Shown in pieces: positions 7,967-16,383 of a stretch of 64,000 nt of DNA. Where the stretch lies: the NCBI GenBank assembly GCA_051293835.1, contig JBPKMA010000006.1:62001-126000 (forward strand). The letters are read 5' to 3'. The DNA comes from DATLZU01 sp051293835 (GTDB taxonomy: Bacteria; Nitrospirota; Nitrospiria; Nitrospirales; Nitrospiraceae). Below the pieces are notes generated by a model, which ran no database searches, had not been told where the DNA came from, and saw nothing but the letters and a program-made list of their open reading frames with translations. Numbering within the stretch: position 1 is the first letter of the stretch; the number at the start of each line of letters is the position of its first letter. Both the position numbers and the translations under genes were made by a program.

Positions 7967-9768
7967 CGGTTGTGGGATGGGTCTTGCGTCTCTGGCGTCA
8001 GTGCGGCGATCTTGTTCCACTGCTGGCCTCCCAGCTCCGCCAACACCTCTGCGGTGCGAAACGGAAGGCCGCCCGCGCGGGCGATGGGGATCACCCGGGG
8101 AGGGAGGTCATACCAGGCGCGCAGGTAGCGATAGAACTGGCCGAGCGAGGACAACTCGATTACGTACAGGGTGTGAAGCGGCTTGAGCAGCGGGTTCAGC
8201 AGGTCAGGCTGTGGCGGAAACAATAAGTGGGGGATCACTCCCGTCACCGTCAAGCCCCGTTCCTGCGCTGCGTGGACGGCTTCGCGGATGACTCCGCCGG
8301 TCGATCCCCAGCCGATCAGGCCCGCTTGGGCGTTGGGATCGCCGCAGCGTTCGATCCAGCCGGCGGCGGTCGCCAGAGGAGCGAGTTTCTTCGCGCGGCG
8401 CTCAGCTTGTGTGCAATGCATCCGGGGCGAGGTGGCAGGACGACCGCATTCGTCGTGTTCGAGCCCGTCGGCCGTGTATTCCGTTCCGGGCGTGCCCGGC
8501 CACGGAATAGGCGCGACCGGCTCCGCGGCCGACGTGCCGAAGCGTTGGTACCGACCGGCTTCGGGCGCATGAGCCCAAAGGCGCCGCTCGACGTCGAGCG
8601 AGTGGAGTGGGATGGGATCGACAATGGCGGTTTGGCCGCCCAAGAGTTGATCACTGAGTAGAATCACCGGGACCTGATACCGTTCCGCCAGGTTGAAGGC
8701 CTTCACGGTCAATTCGATGCAGCCCTGAATCGACGAGGGCGCAAGGACGATCCGAGGATTATCGCCATGGCTCGAAGCCAAAGCAGCCCAGAGATCGCTC
8801 TGCTCGGTGCGGGTCGGGAGGCCCGTGCTGGGCCCGCCGCGCTGCACGTCGACGACCACCACTGGAATCTCCGCCATCACAGCCAGACCCAACCCTTCAG
8901 CCATGAGTGAGAAGCCGGGGCCCGAGGTCCCGGTCATGGTCTTTTTGCCGGCGAAGGACGCGCCGATCGCCATGGCCACCGCTGCCAGCTCGTCCTCCGC
9001 CTGGACCACGATCCCACCTTGGCGAGGGAGGTGTTCGCTCAACTCCTCCATGATATCCGTCGCCGGGGTGATCGGATATCCAGCGTAGAATTCACAACCT
9101 GCCTGCAGGCTGCCGATGACAATGCCCTGATTCCCCGTGATGATCCAACGCGGGAGGGCCTCTCTTTTCGAGGCGAGAGGCCATGGCGGCTGCACCCAGG
9201 TTTCTTCTGCCCATCGCCAGCCGGCCTGAAGCAGGCCTACCTGGGTCGCCAGCGCCTCGTCTTCCGATGTGCCCCCTCCGAACCGTTCCTTGATCGCGGT
9301 GAGAGCAGCGGACTTATCGAGACCCAACAAAAAAGCGACTATGCCGAGGACGAGGACATTGAGATGCCCTTTTCCTGCGCCTGCCCGTCCGGCCAGATCT
9401 TTCCATTTCATCGGCAGACACCGAGATGCGCGGGATGAGAGAGTATCCGGTGGGTTCCCTTTGGTCTCTTCAAACAAGATCCACGCTCCGATGCGGAGGT
9501 TCAGCTCTTCCAAGAGCCACTCCACATTTCGCCAGTCAAACGCGATCAGGAGGTCGATGTCATCCGCTTGCTTCTGAAAAGGGGTCGAGCCAAGTCGGAC
9601 AAAGCAGGCGCTCTCTCCGCCGCGGATTTGAGGGCCGAAGCTTTTGGTTAAGACGCCGTAGAGTCCGCAAGCGGCGGCGGTCGAGAGCAGCAGCTCGCCG
9701 GCCGTCATGACGCCGCTACCGCCGCTCCCCGCAAAAGCCACCGCGATCTCGGCGTGTTTTTCTTTCAC
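7963..9768 (-). CDS. korA: 2-oxoacid:ferredoxin oxidoreductase, fused gamma-alpha subunit
   Basis: The 601-residue chain combines the gamma domain (residues about 1-190, starting with AGSGGSGVMTAGELLL) and the alpha domain (from about 213, with GCEFYAGYPITPATDIMEEL). This fusion is the usual form of KorA in Nitrospira, Actinobacteria and related groups. The start is a GTG at 9766-9768 preceded by GAGGTGAAAG. It is co-transcribed with korB. Substrate (2-oxoglutarate versus pyruvate) cannot be fixed from sequence alone. Confidence 0.93.
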   Translation of the reverse strand: MKEKHAEIAVAFAGSGGSGVMTAGELLLSTAAACGLYGVLTKSFGPQIRGGESACFVRLGSTPFQKQADDIDLLIAFDWRNVEWLLEELNLRIGAWILFEETKGNPPDTLSSRASRCLPMKWKDLAGRAGAGKGHLNVLVLGIVAFLLGLDKSAALTAIKERFGGGTSEDEALATQVGLLQAGWRWAEETWVQPPWPLASKREALPRWIITGNQGIVIGSLQAGCEFYAGYPITPATDIMEELSEHLPRQGGIVVQAEDELAAVAMAIGASFAGKKTMTGTSGPGFSLMAEGLGLAVMAEIPVVVVDVQRGGPSTGLPTRTEQSDLWAALASSHGDNPRIVLAPSSIQGCIELTVKAFNLAERYQVPVILLSDQLLGGQTAIVDPIPLHSLDVERRLWAHAPEAGRYQRFGTSAAEPVAPIPWPGTPGTEYTADGLEHDECGRPATSPRMHCTQAERRAKKLAPLATAAGWIERCGDPNAQAGLIGWGSTGGVIREAVHAAQERGLTVTGVIPHLLFPPQPDLLNPLLKPLHTLYVIELSSLGQFYRYLRAWYDLPPRVIPIARAGGLPFRTAEVLAELGGQQWNKIAALTPETQDPSHNR

Positions 9769-9787
9769 GATCGTTCTTTCACCTCAC

Positions 9788-9824
9788 CAGCCCCTCCGGC
9801 TAGGTGAACAACTCGGAGGGGCTG
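9788..9824 (-). terminator. 11-bp perfect hairpin upstream of korA
   Basis: CAGCCCCTCCG at 9788-9798 pairs perfectly with CGGAGGGGCTG at 9814-9824 around a 15-base loop. It lies between the decayed protease gene and the korA start, about 20 bases before that start. There is no T-run after the stem in the minus direction, so it is not a textbook intrinsic terminator; it may attenuate read-through or protect the korAB-ATPase message. Confidence 0.45.
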
Positions 9825-9837
9825 AGCGGTGATCCCT

Positions 9838-11388
9838 TTACCCATCAAGAATGCATGGCAGATGCCTGGCTTGCCGCCAGCCAGCGGTCATCTGTAATCG
9901 GCGAAACCCGGGACAGTTTGGCTGGCGCGGGCCGAGAGTTCTGCGCTTGCGTGGCGACTGGATGGGGAGATTCGGGCCAGCACAGATCCGGCCATTGTTG
10001 CGAAACGCCTCAGCTTGCGTAGGGCACTCAACGTTCAGAGTGAGGAGTGCCACCGCAGCCTTATCCTCAATTCTCGCAAGGATGCCCTCGATGCCCGCCG
10101 GGTAGCCCAGCACGACGACGGCTTCACCGGGGTCCCTTGCGAGGGAGGTCGTCGGATCGAGATTGGAGCGATTCCCTCCCGAATGGGCGAGAGTCGTCCG
10201 ATCGCCGCATCGCCTCGATCGGAAAGACGGACCAGGGAGGCATCATATGGTTCGGGTCGGCCTGAGAAGTAGGCGCGTAACGCCACCAGCTTAGGTTCGA
10301 GGTCGGCCTTGACCATGTCGGCCGTTGCGCGCGGGTCCATCGTCCAGGGCTCGGTGATGTGCCGGTTCGTCACCATCAACCCTGTAGCGTTCACGAGAAA
10401 CCCGGTGCCGGTGTATTCCATAAGGACAGAGGGAGGCTCCGGCGATCCCCTTCGGATGAATCCAATAGGCAATGGAGAGAAAACACACCGAGACCCGTAT
10501 TGTCTGATCAACACTTCCGCCCGTGTTCGCTCGGTTTCGAGGATCTTGAGCCGTTGGGCCAACGCTTGGACCTCTTGCTGCGAAGCGCCTTTTTGCCGTT
10601 GCTCTTCCAACAGCGCCAGGAGGCGGTTCGTTTCGGCTTCGTGGGCGGTCAAGGTCTCGGCCAAGCGTCGCCGCTCTTCGTTGGTTCGCTTGATCAGTTC
10701 GGCCTCGGAGAGACGGGATTGCTTAATTCTTTGAGCAGCGCATCGATCTGCCGTTGATGGGCCTGTTGGATCGTGTGTCATACACGAAACCGCTGACAAC
10801 TCCGATGAGCACGACGAGCAAGCCAAGCGCGGTCAATTGCGTCCAAAGTGAAGCGTTCTGACGCAGTTCGTAGGCGAGTTGCCGCATGAACACCCCAATG
10901 GCGGCGCGTCCATCGTCCCGTCCTTGCCCGGCGACCTCCCGCGCATCGGCCAACATTTCCCGGAGCTTCTTGCAGCGGGTGTATTCCGCGGAGCGGATGC
11001 GGAACCGCAGGGTCGGTCCCTTGGGACCGAGCTGAATAAGGTCGTGGTTCATCAGCGCCACGTCGTCGACTGGCTGGTTGTTGACCAGCGTGGGGGATGC
11101 CGGTTCGAGATTCCGCAGCCGGACTTGACACTCCGACTGGTACAGTTCGGCTTGCAATGGGGCGACCGGGAAATCGCCATCAGAGGAAAATGCGAGATCG
11201 GCCCGTGGGTCGCTTCCAAGGAGAAGGCGAGGCTGGTCGAAATATTGAGTCTGCCCTCGTCGTGGGCCAGAGAGGTGGACCAGCGCAAAGGTCATGCGCG
11301 TCGGTTGCGACGACACACTCTCCGACGGGTCTGGAGCATCTCCCGTGCAGAGGAGATCGACAGCGCCTTGCACGTCGGCTTCAGGCAC
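9838..11388 (-). pseudogene. FHA-TM-coiled coil-trypsin-like protease, frameshifted
   Basis: Reading frames joined by eye give one long membrane protease. The N-terminal part (11388 to about 10790) holds an FHA domain (LLLGSDPRADLAF and following), then a membrane helix (LTALGLLVVLIGVVSGF). After a frame change near 10775 comes QQAHQRQIDALLKEL, then a second change near 10735 into a coiled coil (LSEAELIKRTNEERRRL). Next is a trypsin-like domain with GTGFLVNATG and the catalytic-His region VTNRHI. A third change near 10130 moves into GEAVVVLGYPAGIEG. The catalytic Ser motif is not clearly seen. The GTG at 11388 overlaps the upstream stop; an ATG at 11295 is an alternative start. At least three frameshifts make it non-functional as read. 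Confidence 0.75.
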
Positions 11389-12478
11389 GGGGTTGCACTC
11401 TGGCTATCGAGGCAGGTGACGCTTCGATCACGCGGACGATCTCGTCCACGGCAAAGCGCGGGAGCGGGCGAATCCGCCCGTCATGCGCCACCAGGCGGAC
11501 CCCTTCCCGGGCAGGGACGACTGTGCCGATTCGAACGGCTGTAATCCTGGCACGTGCCAGACGCCGGATAATGGCGGGCACGTGGGTCGGATTAGCGCAC
11601 AGGAGGAGCGCGCCGGAGGCGATGGCGCCCAGGGGGTGCATGCCGAAATCTTCACACAGTCGCCGGCCTTCCGGCAGGATTGGAATCGCTCGCTCCTCGA
11701 TGCGCAGGCCCACCTGCGCGGCCTCGGCGAGTTCATAGAGCGCAGCGCTTAAGCCTCCCTCGGTGGGATCGTGCATCGCATGCACACCGCCGGCTGCGAG
11801 TGCAAGCTGAGCGTCTCGCACGACGCTGACACCGGGATGCCTGAAATAGCGGCGGCAACGTGCGACAAAACCAGCCGGATACCGACGACGCAGTTCATCC
11901 TGTCGTTCACGTGCCAGAATCGACACCGCTTCGATGGGGATGCCTTTGGTCAGCAGCACCGCGTCTCCTACGCGCGCGCCAGCCGCGGTGACGAGCCGGT
12001 TCTTCGGACATTCCCCCAGGAGGCATCCGACCACCACTGGCCGGGTCACGGCGTCTGTGATTTCCGTATGCCCTCCGCACAACGTGACATGGATCTGCTG
12101 GCAGGCCCGGCTGATCTCGGAAAATAATCGCGACACGGCCCGGGGTGTCGTACCTTGCGATGGCAGCAGCAAGGTCGCCAGAAACCAGCGTGGCATAGCG
12201 CCCATCGCCGCCACGTCGTTGGCATTGATGGCCAGTGCGTAAGCGCCGATCTCTCCGGTGACGAACGTGATTGGGTCGGTGGTCACGACGATGTACCGGT
12301 CTCCGACGTCAATGGCGGCAGCATCGAGCCCAAGTCCAGGGCCAACGGCGAGACGGGAATCGGCGTTGGCCGCATAGTGGGCCAGGAGCGTCCGCAACAG
12401 GGCCGACGGCAGCTTGCCGATCGGCAGCCTGCGGCTTCCATGCGATCCGGTCGAGCGACGCAGACAACGGTTCCGCAC
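11381..12478 (-). CDS. HypE-like AIR synthase-family protein
   Basis: A 365-residue member of the PurM/HypE/SelD/ThiL ATP-binding superfamily. The N-terminal half carries the conserved acidic and Asn motif DPITFVTGEIG...NANDVAAMGA; the C-terminal half has HDPTEGGLSAALYELAE, the HypE-type glycine-rich loop. The C-terminus lacks the PRIC-like cysteine tail on which HypE forms the thiocyanate of hydrogenase ligands, so true [NiFe]-hydrogenase maturation is doubtful. No hyp or hydrogenase genes are nearby. The start used is a GTG; others upstream are possible. Confidence 0.8.
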   Translation of the reverse strand: MRNRCLRRSTGSHGSRRLPIGKLPSALLRTLLAHYAANADSRLAVGPGLGLDAAAIDVGDRYIVVTTDPITFVTGEIGAYALAINANDVAAMGAMPRWFLATLLLPSQGTTPRAVSRLFSEISRACQQIHVTLCGGHTEITDAVTRPVVVGCLLGECPKNRLVTAAGARVGDAVLLTKGIPIEAVSILARERQDELRRRYPAGFVARCRRYFRHPGVSVVRDAQLALAAGGVHAMHDPTEGGLSAALYELAEAAQVGLRIEERAIPILPEGRRLCEDFGMHPLGAIASGALLLCANPTHVPAIIRRLARARITAVRIGTVVPAREGVRLVAHDGRIRPLPRFAVDEIVRVIEASPASIARVQPRA

Positions 12479-12496
12479 TGGGCTGATGCGTTGGGC

Positions 12497-12706
12497 TCAG
12501 CGAGACAGCGGCCCGCCCCCTTCTTTGACGATTTTCCGCTTCTGGGACACCGCCTCTGCCTGCACCACGTTCTTGCAATGGTCGCAGATCCAGTGCCCGT
12601 ACAACAGGGTCGGCCCCGCTAATCCGCAGAGGAGGCAATGGCTCGGCTTTTCCGTGCGCGGGCTCTCCTCTGTGGTGGGTTTAGGTGTGTCTTCTGGCTT
12701 CGCCAT
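12497..12706 (-). CDS. Small zinc-ribbon protein
   Basis: A 69-residue cytoplasmic protein starting MAKPEDTPKPTTEE, with an AAGGGGACG ribosome site just upstream. Two cysteine pairs, HCLLCG and CDHCKNVV, spaced about 16 residues apart, form a likely zinc ribbon; the rest is charged and low complexity. It lies 18 bases before the HypE-like gene and 13 bases after the YbaK-like gene, so all three are probably co-transcribed. I do not recognise a specific family. Confidence 0.7.
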   Translation of the reverse strand: MAKPEDTPKPTTEESPRTEKPSHCLLCGLAGPTLLYGHWICDHCKNVVQAEAVSQKRKIVKEGGGPLSR

Positions 12707-12719
12707 ATCGTCCCCTTTT

Positions 12720-13160
12720 TTAAAGCGTAGCTGAGCGTTCTCCGCCAAGCTCGCTGCCTGACCGGCCACTCGTGATGTGCATTGCAATCTTCGCCGGTAC
12801 CCGGTGGAACTCCGCGACCGTGGGGCAGACCACGTTGGCGAAGTCCTGGTACCAGGGCTTCACCGCGCCGTGGTGGGTGCCGGCCTGGAAGACAATCTCT
12901 TCGTCTTCGGTGGCCAAGCGCACGGCATGTGCTCCCAGCGCTGCTCTGAGGCGATCGAAATCGATTCTCCAGTGCGACGGAAGCACGGCCATCACGAACC
13001 GTTCCTCGGCTTTGACGATGACGACCTTGGCCAGCATCTTTCCTGACACGTCCAGTGTCTGAGCGCTCTCCGGCGCGGTATAGGCTTCCTGATGGCCCAG
13101 AACTTCCTAGCGAACCCGATGACCGTCTCGAAACTCCTTCAGCCGGGGGAGGATTGTCAT
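12720..13160 (-). pseudogene. YbaK/ProX-type aminoacyl-tRNA deacylase with in-frame TAG
   Basis: The reading frame from the ATG at 13158-13160 gives MTILPRLKEFRDGHRVR, then TAG at 13107-13109, then EVLGHQEAYTAPESAQ and a complete YbaK-like core (AKVVIVKAEERFVMAVLP...). In this family the interrupted position is normally Tyr (V-K-Y-E-V), so one C-to-G change (TAC to TAG) explains the stop. The rest of the frame is intact to the TAA/TGA region at 12720. Such proteins hydrolyse mischarged tRNAs. Re-initiation downstream would lose the first beta strand. Either a recent nonsense mutation or a base-call error. Confidence 0.75.
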
Positions 13161-13182
13161 GACGACCTCCCTTCTGTATTGC

Positions 13183-13300
13183 TCGGAGGAGCCGATAGCG
13201 GATAGCGCTCAGCGAATCGCTGCGAACAAAGAGCAACGTCCGCTCCCATCCAGCGGAGAACTATTCGCGACTTGCCGTTCGCTATCAGCGCCTCTTTGAA
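13183..13300. repeat. Intergenic element with GATAGCGGATAGC words
   Basis: The spacer between the YbaK-like gene and the CBS remnant contains GCCGATAGCGGATAGCGCTCAG, GCGAATCGCTGCGAACAAAGAG and TTCGCTATCAGCGCC. These resemble words in the spacer at 4.65 kb and other intergenic sites of the window. The tract is partly self-complementary (GATAGC/GCTATC). Confidence 0.4.
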
Positions 13301-13576
13301 GGCCAGGAACGGGCTAACGCCTTGACGTAGCCGAACACGATATCCCGTCTCGCCACAATCCCCACCAGCTTGTCGCCGTTCACGACCGGCATCCAGGTCA
13401 AGAACCGCTGCACCTTCCGGTCCTCGTCCATGACCTGCAAGCGATCGAACTCGCTCACCAGGCCGACGAGCGTCCGATCTGGCTCGATTACCGGGACGCT
13501 CCCGAAATACGGGAGCCACCGCATCTTACATGAGTTGCCGGACGGTTAATGCCTTAGGATCGCAGGCTCTGACCAT
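13285..13576 (-). pseudogene. CBS-domain protein, degraded by internal deletions
   Basis: The start MVRACDPKALTVRQLM (ATG at 13574-13576) is the normal beginning of a paired-CBS protein, but a stop and frame change follow at once. The next frame reads MRWLPYFGSVPVIEPDRTLVG, then VMDEDRKVQRFLTWMPVVNG and KLVGIVARRDIVFGYVKAL. Compared with the intact CBS protein at 17.4 kb, about 20-25 residues are missing in each of two places, exactly in the first helix-strand of each CBS motif. The remaining protein could not bind adenosyl ligands normally. Confidence 0.7.
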
Positions 13577-13689
13577 GAATTCAACGCCTCTCCTATCGCC
13601 TCCCTTCTGCGACCTTCTCCGCGAACCGCGCCTAGTCCTTGGATTGTCCCAAACTCTTCCTTGTTCTTGAGGCAAAGGGAATACCCATC

Positions 13690-14105
13690 GTGAAGAGAAG
13701 AAAAACTGCTCGAATCCACGTGGCCTTCGGTGAAACATGCGCAGGCATTGCGCCGTAGCAAAAAGGGGCAGGCAGCCGCAGTGCACTGCCCTAAAATGCC
13801 ACGGGAACAAGAGCTCCAACCTCCGGTTCATGGCGGTATAGGCAGTCTGATCGTCACCACGCTCCAAGGGGCCCATGACAATCTGGAGTGCATTCAAGTA
13901 CGGGAGATACTTCCGCTGTGCCGCCATCGCCTTCGGTTGCCTGGGTCATCAAGGCCGCTTGGGTCATACGCGCGATCCGCTCTTGCTCGGTGCCCATGAG
14001 GGAACCGCCGGATGCGCGCTCAACGGCGAGAGCCTATCATCATCACTGCGACGAGAAGAAGAGCGGTGATTGGTCCAGCAGTGCGCCTCGAAGGATCTTG
14101 CCGCC
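13690..14105 (-). pseudogene. Degraded third copy of the PYLGQL/AMN small envelope protein family
   Basis: Pieces in different frames rebuild a protein like those at 15.2 and 15.8 kb: a hydrophobic start (ITALLLVAVMMMIGS, about 14095-14050), then TEQERIARMTQAALMTQ, then KYLPYLNALQIVMGPLERGD with YTAMNRRLELL, then FCYGAMPAHVSPKAT near 13740. The order and spacing of PYL, YTAMN and the FC/PAH region equal those of the two intact neighbours. At least three frame changes exist, so it is a dead paralogue. Confidence 0.6.
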
Positions 14106-14189
14106 AGTTCGGTCGCCAAGACGGCCGGCGCTGCAGGCGGGAAAAACGTCACGGCCGGCCGCCTCGGTTGCTGGTGGGCAGGTAGGTCG

Positions 14190-15122
14190 TCAGGCTGCCG
14201 CCCGCACGGTCGGCCGCATCAAGCAATGTTTGTCGCAAGTTATAGGGGCTCCGTTGAAAGCGGAGCACCGGACGACCTCGTAGGGCGTGTCGTCGCTCAT
14301 CAGCATCTCAACCGTCACGTCCCGCTTGTGTTCGTCACACAACATCGTGATCGTTCGGACGGATGGGCCGCGTTCGTGGAGGCCCATGGCCGCTGCGACC
14401 AGCACACAGAGCGCTGCTGCGGCCAACAGTATCGGCAGGACGGTGCCATCGCCGATCGAGCCAACCCCCCAGCCCCGCTCCCGCATCACGATGGATTCAG
14501 GTGCCGACGGTGCCCGCTTGGCCAGATCGCTCATCACGGTCGAGGCCGCAAGCAGGGTGCTGGTGGACGCAGCCGGTTCGCCAGCCGCGCGGTCCATCGC
14601 GAGCATCGCGGCCACCACCGCCTGCCCGTAGTTCATTTCCGCTTTCGCCAGGTTGTCGACCAAGGCTCGCGTCCCGTTCACGATCTGTCGCCCGAGCACT
14701 TCCTGCGCCTTCGCGTCACTGGCGCTCTTCATTGCGAGGAACTCCTGGCTCTTCCAATCCGACGGGAGCTTGAAGACACTCTCCAGGAACTCCCGTCGGG
14801 CTAGGGCATCCCTCACGGCTCTTTTGGCTATGTTGGGCACGAACGAGTCGGCGACTACCTTGACCTGGGTCAGCCTCTTTATCGCATTCCCAAGCGCGAC
14901 CTGCGTCCGTTCGCGCTCTTCCACAATCCGGGCAGGGGTGATGACAGCCTCGGTGATGGCTTTGCTCAGCTCCTCTTCAAGCCATCGGTCCGGGGTCGGA
15001 GGTGCAGGCTGCGCCAGCGGACCTCGGTCCAGCCCCAGATAAGCCATCAGCACCACGGCGCTCCCGATAGTGGTGATCGCTCCCGCCATCACAGCCATAT
15101 CGATATGATCCAGATATCTCAT
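14190..15122 (-). CDS. Two-TM protein of unknown function with Cys/His C-terminus
   Basis: A 310-residue protein I do not recognise. Residues about 8-30 form a membrane helix (MAVMAGAITTIGSAVVLMAYLG), then a roughly 190-residue Ala-rich helical region, then a second membrane helix (VLPILLAAAALCVLVAAAMG), and a C-terminal domain of about 65 residues. That last part contains CDEHKRDVTVEML and CDKHCL, suggesting a metal site. It lies in the same minus-strand run as the small envelope protein family and may work with it. The spacing to the upstream gene is about 100 bases. Confidence 0.75.
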   Translation of the reverse strand: MRYLDHIDMAVMAGAITTIGSAVVLMAYLGLDRGPLAQPAPPTPDRWLEEELSKAITEAVITPARIVEERERTQVALGNAIKRLTQVKVVADSFVPNIAKRAVRDALARREFLESVFKLPSDWKSQEFLAMKSASDAKAQEVLGRQIVNGTRALVDNLAKAEMNYGQAVVAAMLAMDRAAGEPAASTSTLLAASTVMSDLAKRAPSAPESIVMRERGWGVGSIGDGTVLPILLAAAALCVLVAAAMGLHERGPSVRTITMLCDEHKRDVTVEMLMSDDTPYEVVRCSAFNGAPITCDKHCLMRPTVRAAA

Positions 15123-15219
15123 CGCGGCACCTCACTTTCTTCTCTTCTGCGGCTTCTCTGCGGCTTCGTCCGGCTCAAAGGTACAAAGTACAAACAGCGT
15201 CAACTTCAGGCCGGCGGCG

Positions 15220-15663
15220 TCATCCACCGCCGCCGAGGTCGATGACGTTGTCATCCCAATAGTCAAATCCCTCCTTCGCCAGTTGTGGGTTGTGCCTGGC
15301 GAAATCATGGAACATATTTGGCGTTACCTTCCCGCAGAAGTCGAAGATCTCCTTGGCAGACCAGGTGGGAATTCCGCTTCCTTTGGGATCGCTCGCCAGC
15401 ATATCCATGAGCGTGTTCATCGCCACGTACACACCCTTCTCATCGCCTCGGTTGAACGCCATTCGCACGAGGTCGAGTTGGCCGAGGTAGGGGTCGTACG
15501 CCCGCTCCCGAGCCTCGAACTTCGCCAGTTCCTGATGGTCGCGTACGAGCGCCGCGATCTCATCGATCCACGCACCCGATGCGGCTTCCGCGATCAGCGG
15601 CACAAACGCCAACGCGCATGCGAGGGCGACTGTCATCCCCTTATGGTTGAGTCTGTATGTCAT
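15220..15663 (-). CDS. Small secreted protein, PYLGQL/AMN family copy A
   Basis: A 147-residue protein with a clear signal peptide (MTYRLNHKGMTVALACALAF, cleavage after AEA). The mature part begins with SGAWIDEIAALVRDHQ, then YDPYLGQLDLVRMAFNRGDEK, YVAMNTLMDMLASD, IFDFCGKVTPNMFHDFARHN and a Gly-rich end. These blocks are shared with the gene at 15783 and the broken copy near 13.9 kb. One Cys and an HD-x2-RH pattern are conserved. I know of no function; the copies look like periplasmic helical proteins that could bind a metal or haem, but no CxxCH motif is present. Confidence 0.75.
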   Translation of the reverse strand: MTYRLNHKGMTVALACALAFVPLIAEAASGAWIDEIAALVRDHQELAKFEARERAYDPYLGQLDLVRMAFNRGDEKGVYVAMNTLMDMLASDPKGSGIPTWSAKEIFDFCGKVTPNMFHDFARHNPQLAKEGFDYWDDNVIDLGGGG

Positions 15664-15782
15664 TGTTGTTCACCTCTCTTCCCGTGGTGTCTGTGAGTCC
15701 CACTGCCGGCGACACAAGCCGGACGAAGCCGCATGACTGCTTCGCATGATCCGCGACGACACCGAGCGGCCGATCAGTATGC

Positions 15783-16226
15783 CTACAGCAACGGCGGATC
15801 ACCGTAGGATTGAAGTTTCTGGAGATGCTTCCAATTAGCCCGCTGATGCCGGCTCACATCGTGGTAGTGCGCCGGCGTCACCTGGTAGCAATACTCCCAG
15901 ATCGCCTCCGCCGCTTCGTCGCTGAGCCCGCCCTCCCGCGCTTCCAGCATGTCCATGAACCGGTTCATCGCTGTATAGGCCCCTAAGCGGTTGCCGGATC
16001 GCACGAGGTGGTGCACGAGTGCCAGTTGACCCAGATAGGGCTCAAAGGCGCCGGCCGACTGCTCTGCCGCCTTTTCCTTGAGCACAAACGCCCTTAGAAG
16101 ATCGACCCACGCATCGCTTTCGTGGGTGACATAAATCGACCTCGGAATCAGGAGCAATGCGGTAAACACCGCTGTGCTCACAGCGAATACCGCAACGAGC
16201 GGTAAATATGAACGGCTGCCGAACAT
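15783..16226 (-). CDS. Small membrane-anchored protein, PYLGQL/AMN family copy B
   Basis: The chosen start (MFGSRSYLPLV, ATG at 16224-16226) gives 147 residues with an N-terminal membrane helix (about 7-28, probably uncleaved). The remainder repeats the pattern of copy A: SDAWVDLLRAFV, FEPYLGQLALVHHLVRSGN, AYTAMNRFMDMLEAR, IWEYCYQVTPAHYHDVSRHQ. The Cys, Thr-Pro and HD-x2-RH positions are conserved with copy A although overall identity is modest. The open frame continues 26 codons upstream without protein-like character. Confidence 0.75.
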   Translation of the reverse strand: MFGSRSYLPLVAVFAVSTAVFTALLLIPRSIYVTHESDAWVDLLRAFVLKEKAAEQSAGAFEPYLGQLALVHHLVRSGNRLGAYTAMNRFMDMLEAREGGLSDEAAEAIWEYCYQVTPAHYHDVSRHQRANWKHLQKLQSYGDPPLL

Positions 16227-16383
16227 GGGATTCTGCTCAGACTGTTTTGCTTTCCACCGGCTCTTGCCTAGTTGAACTGTAGCGCGTGGGCGGCCGACCA
16301 ACAATGAGCCGAGCGCATCATTTTGCAGGCTGGAGCAGGTGTATCATGCGAAGAGAGGAAGTGAGGAACAGCTCGCGGGAGCC

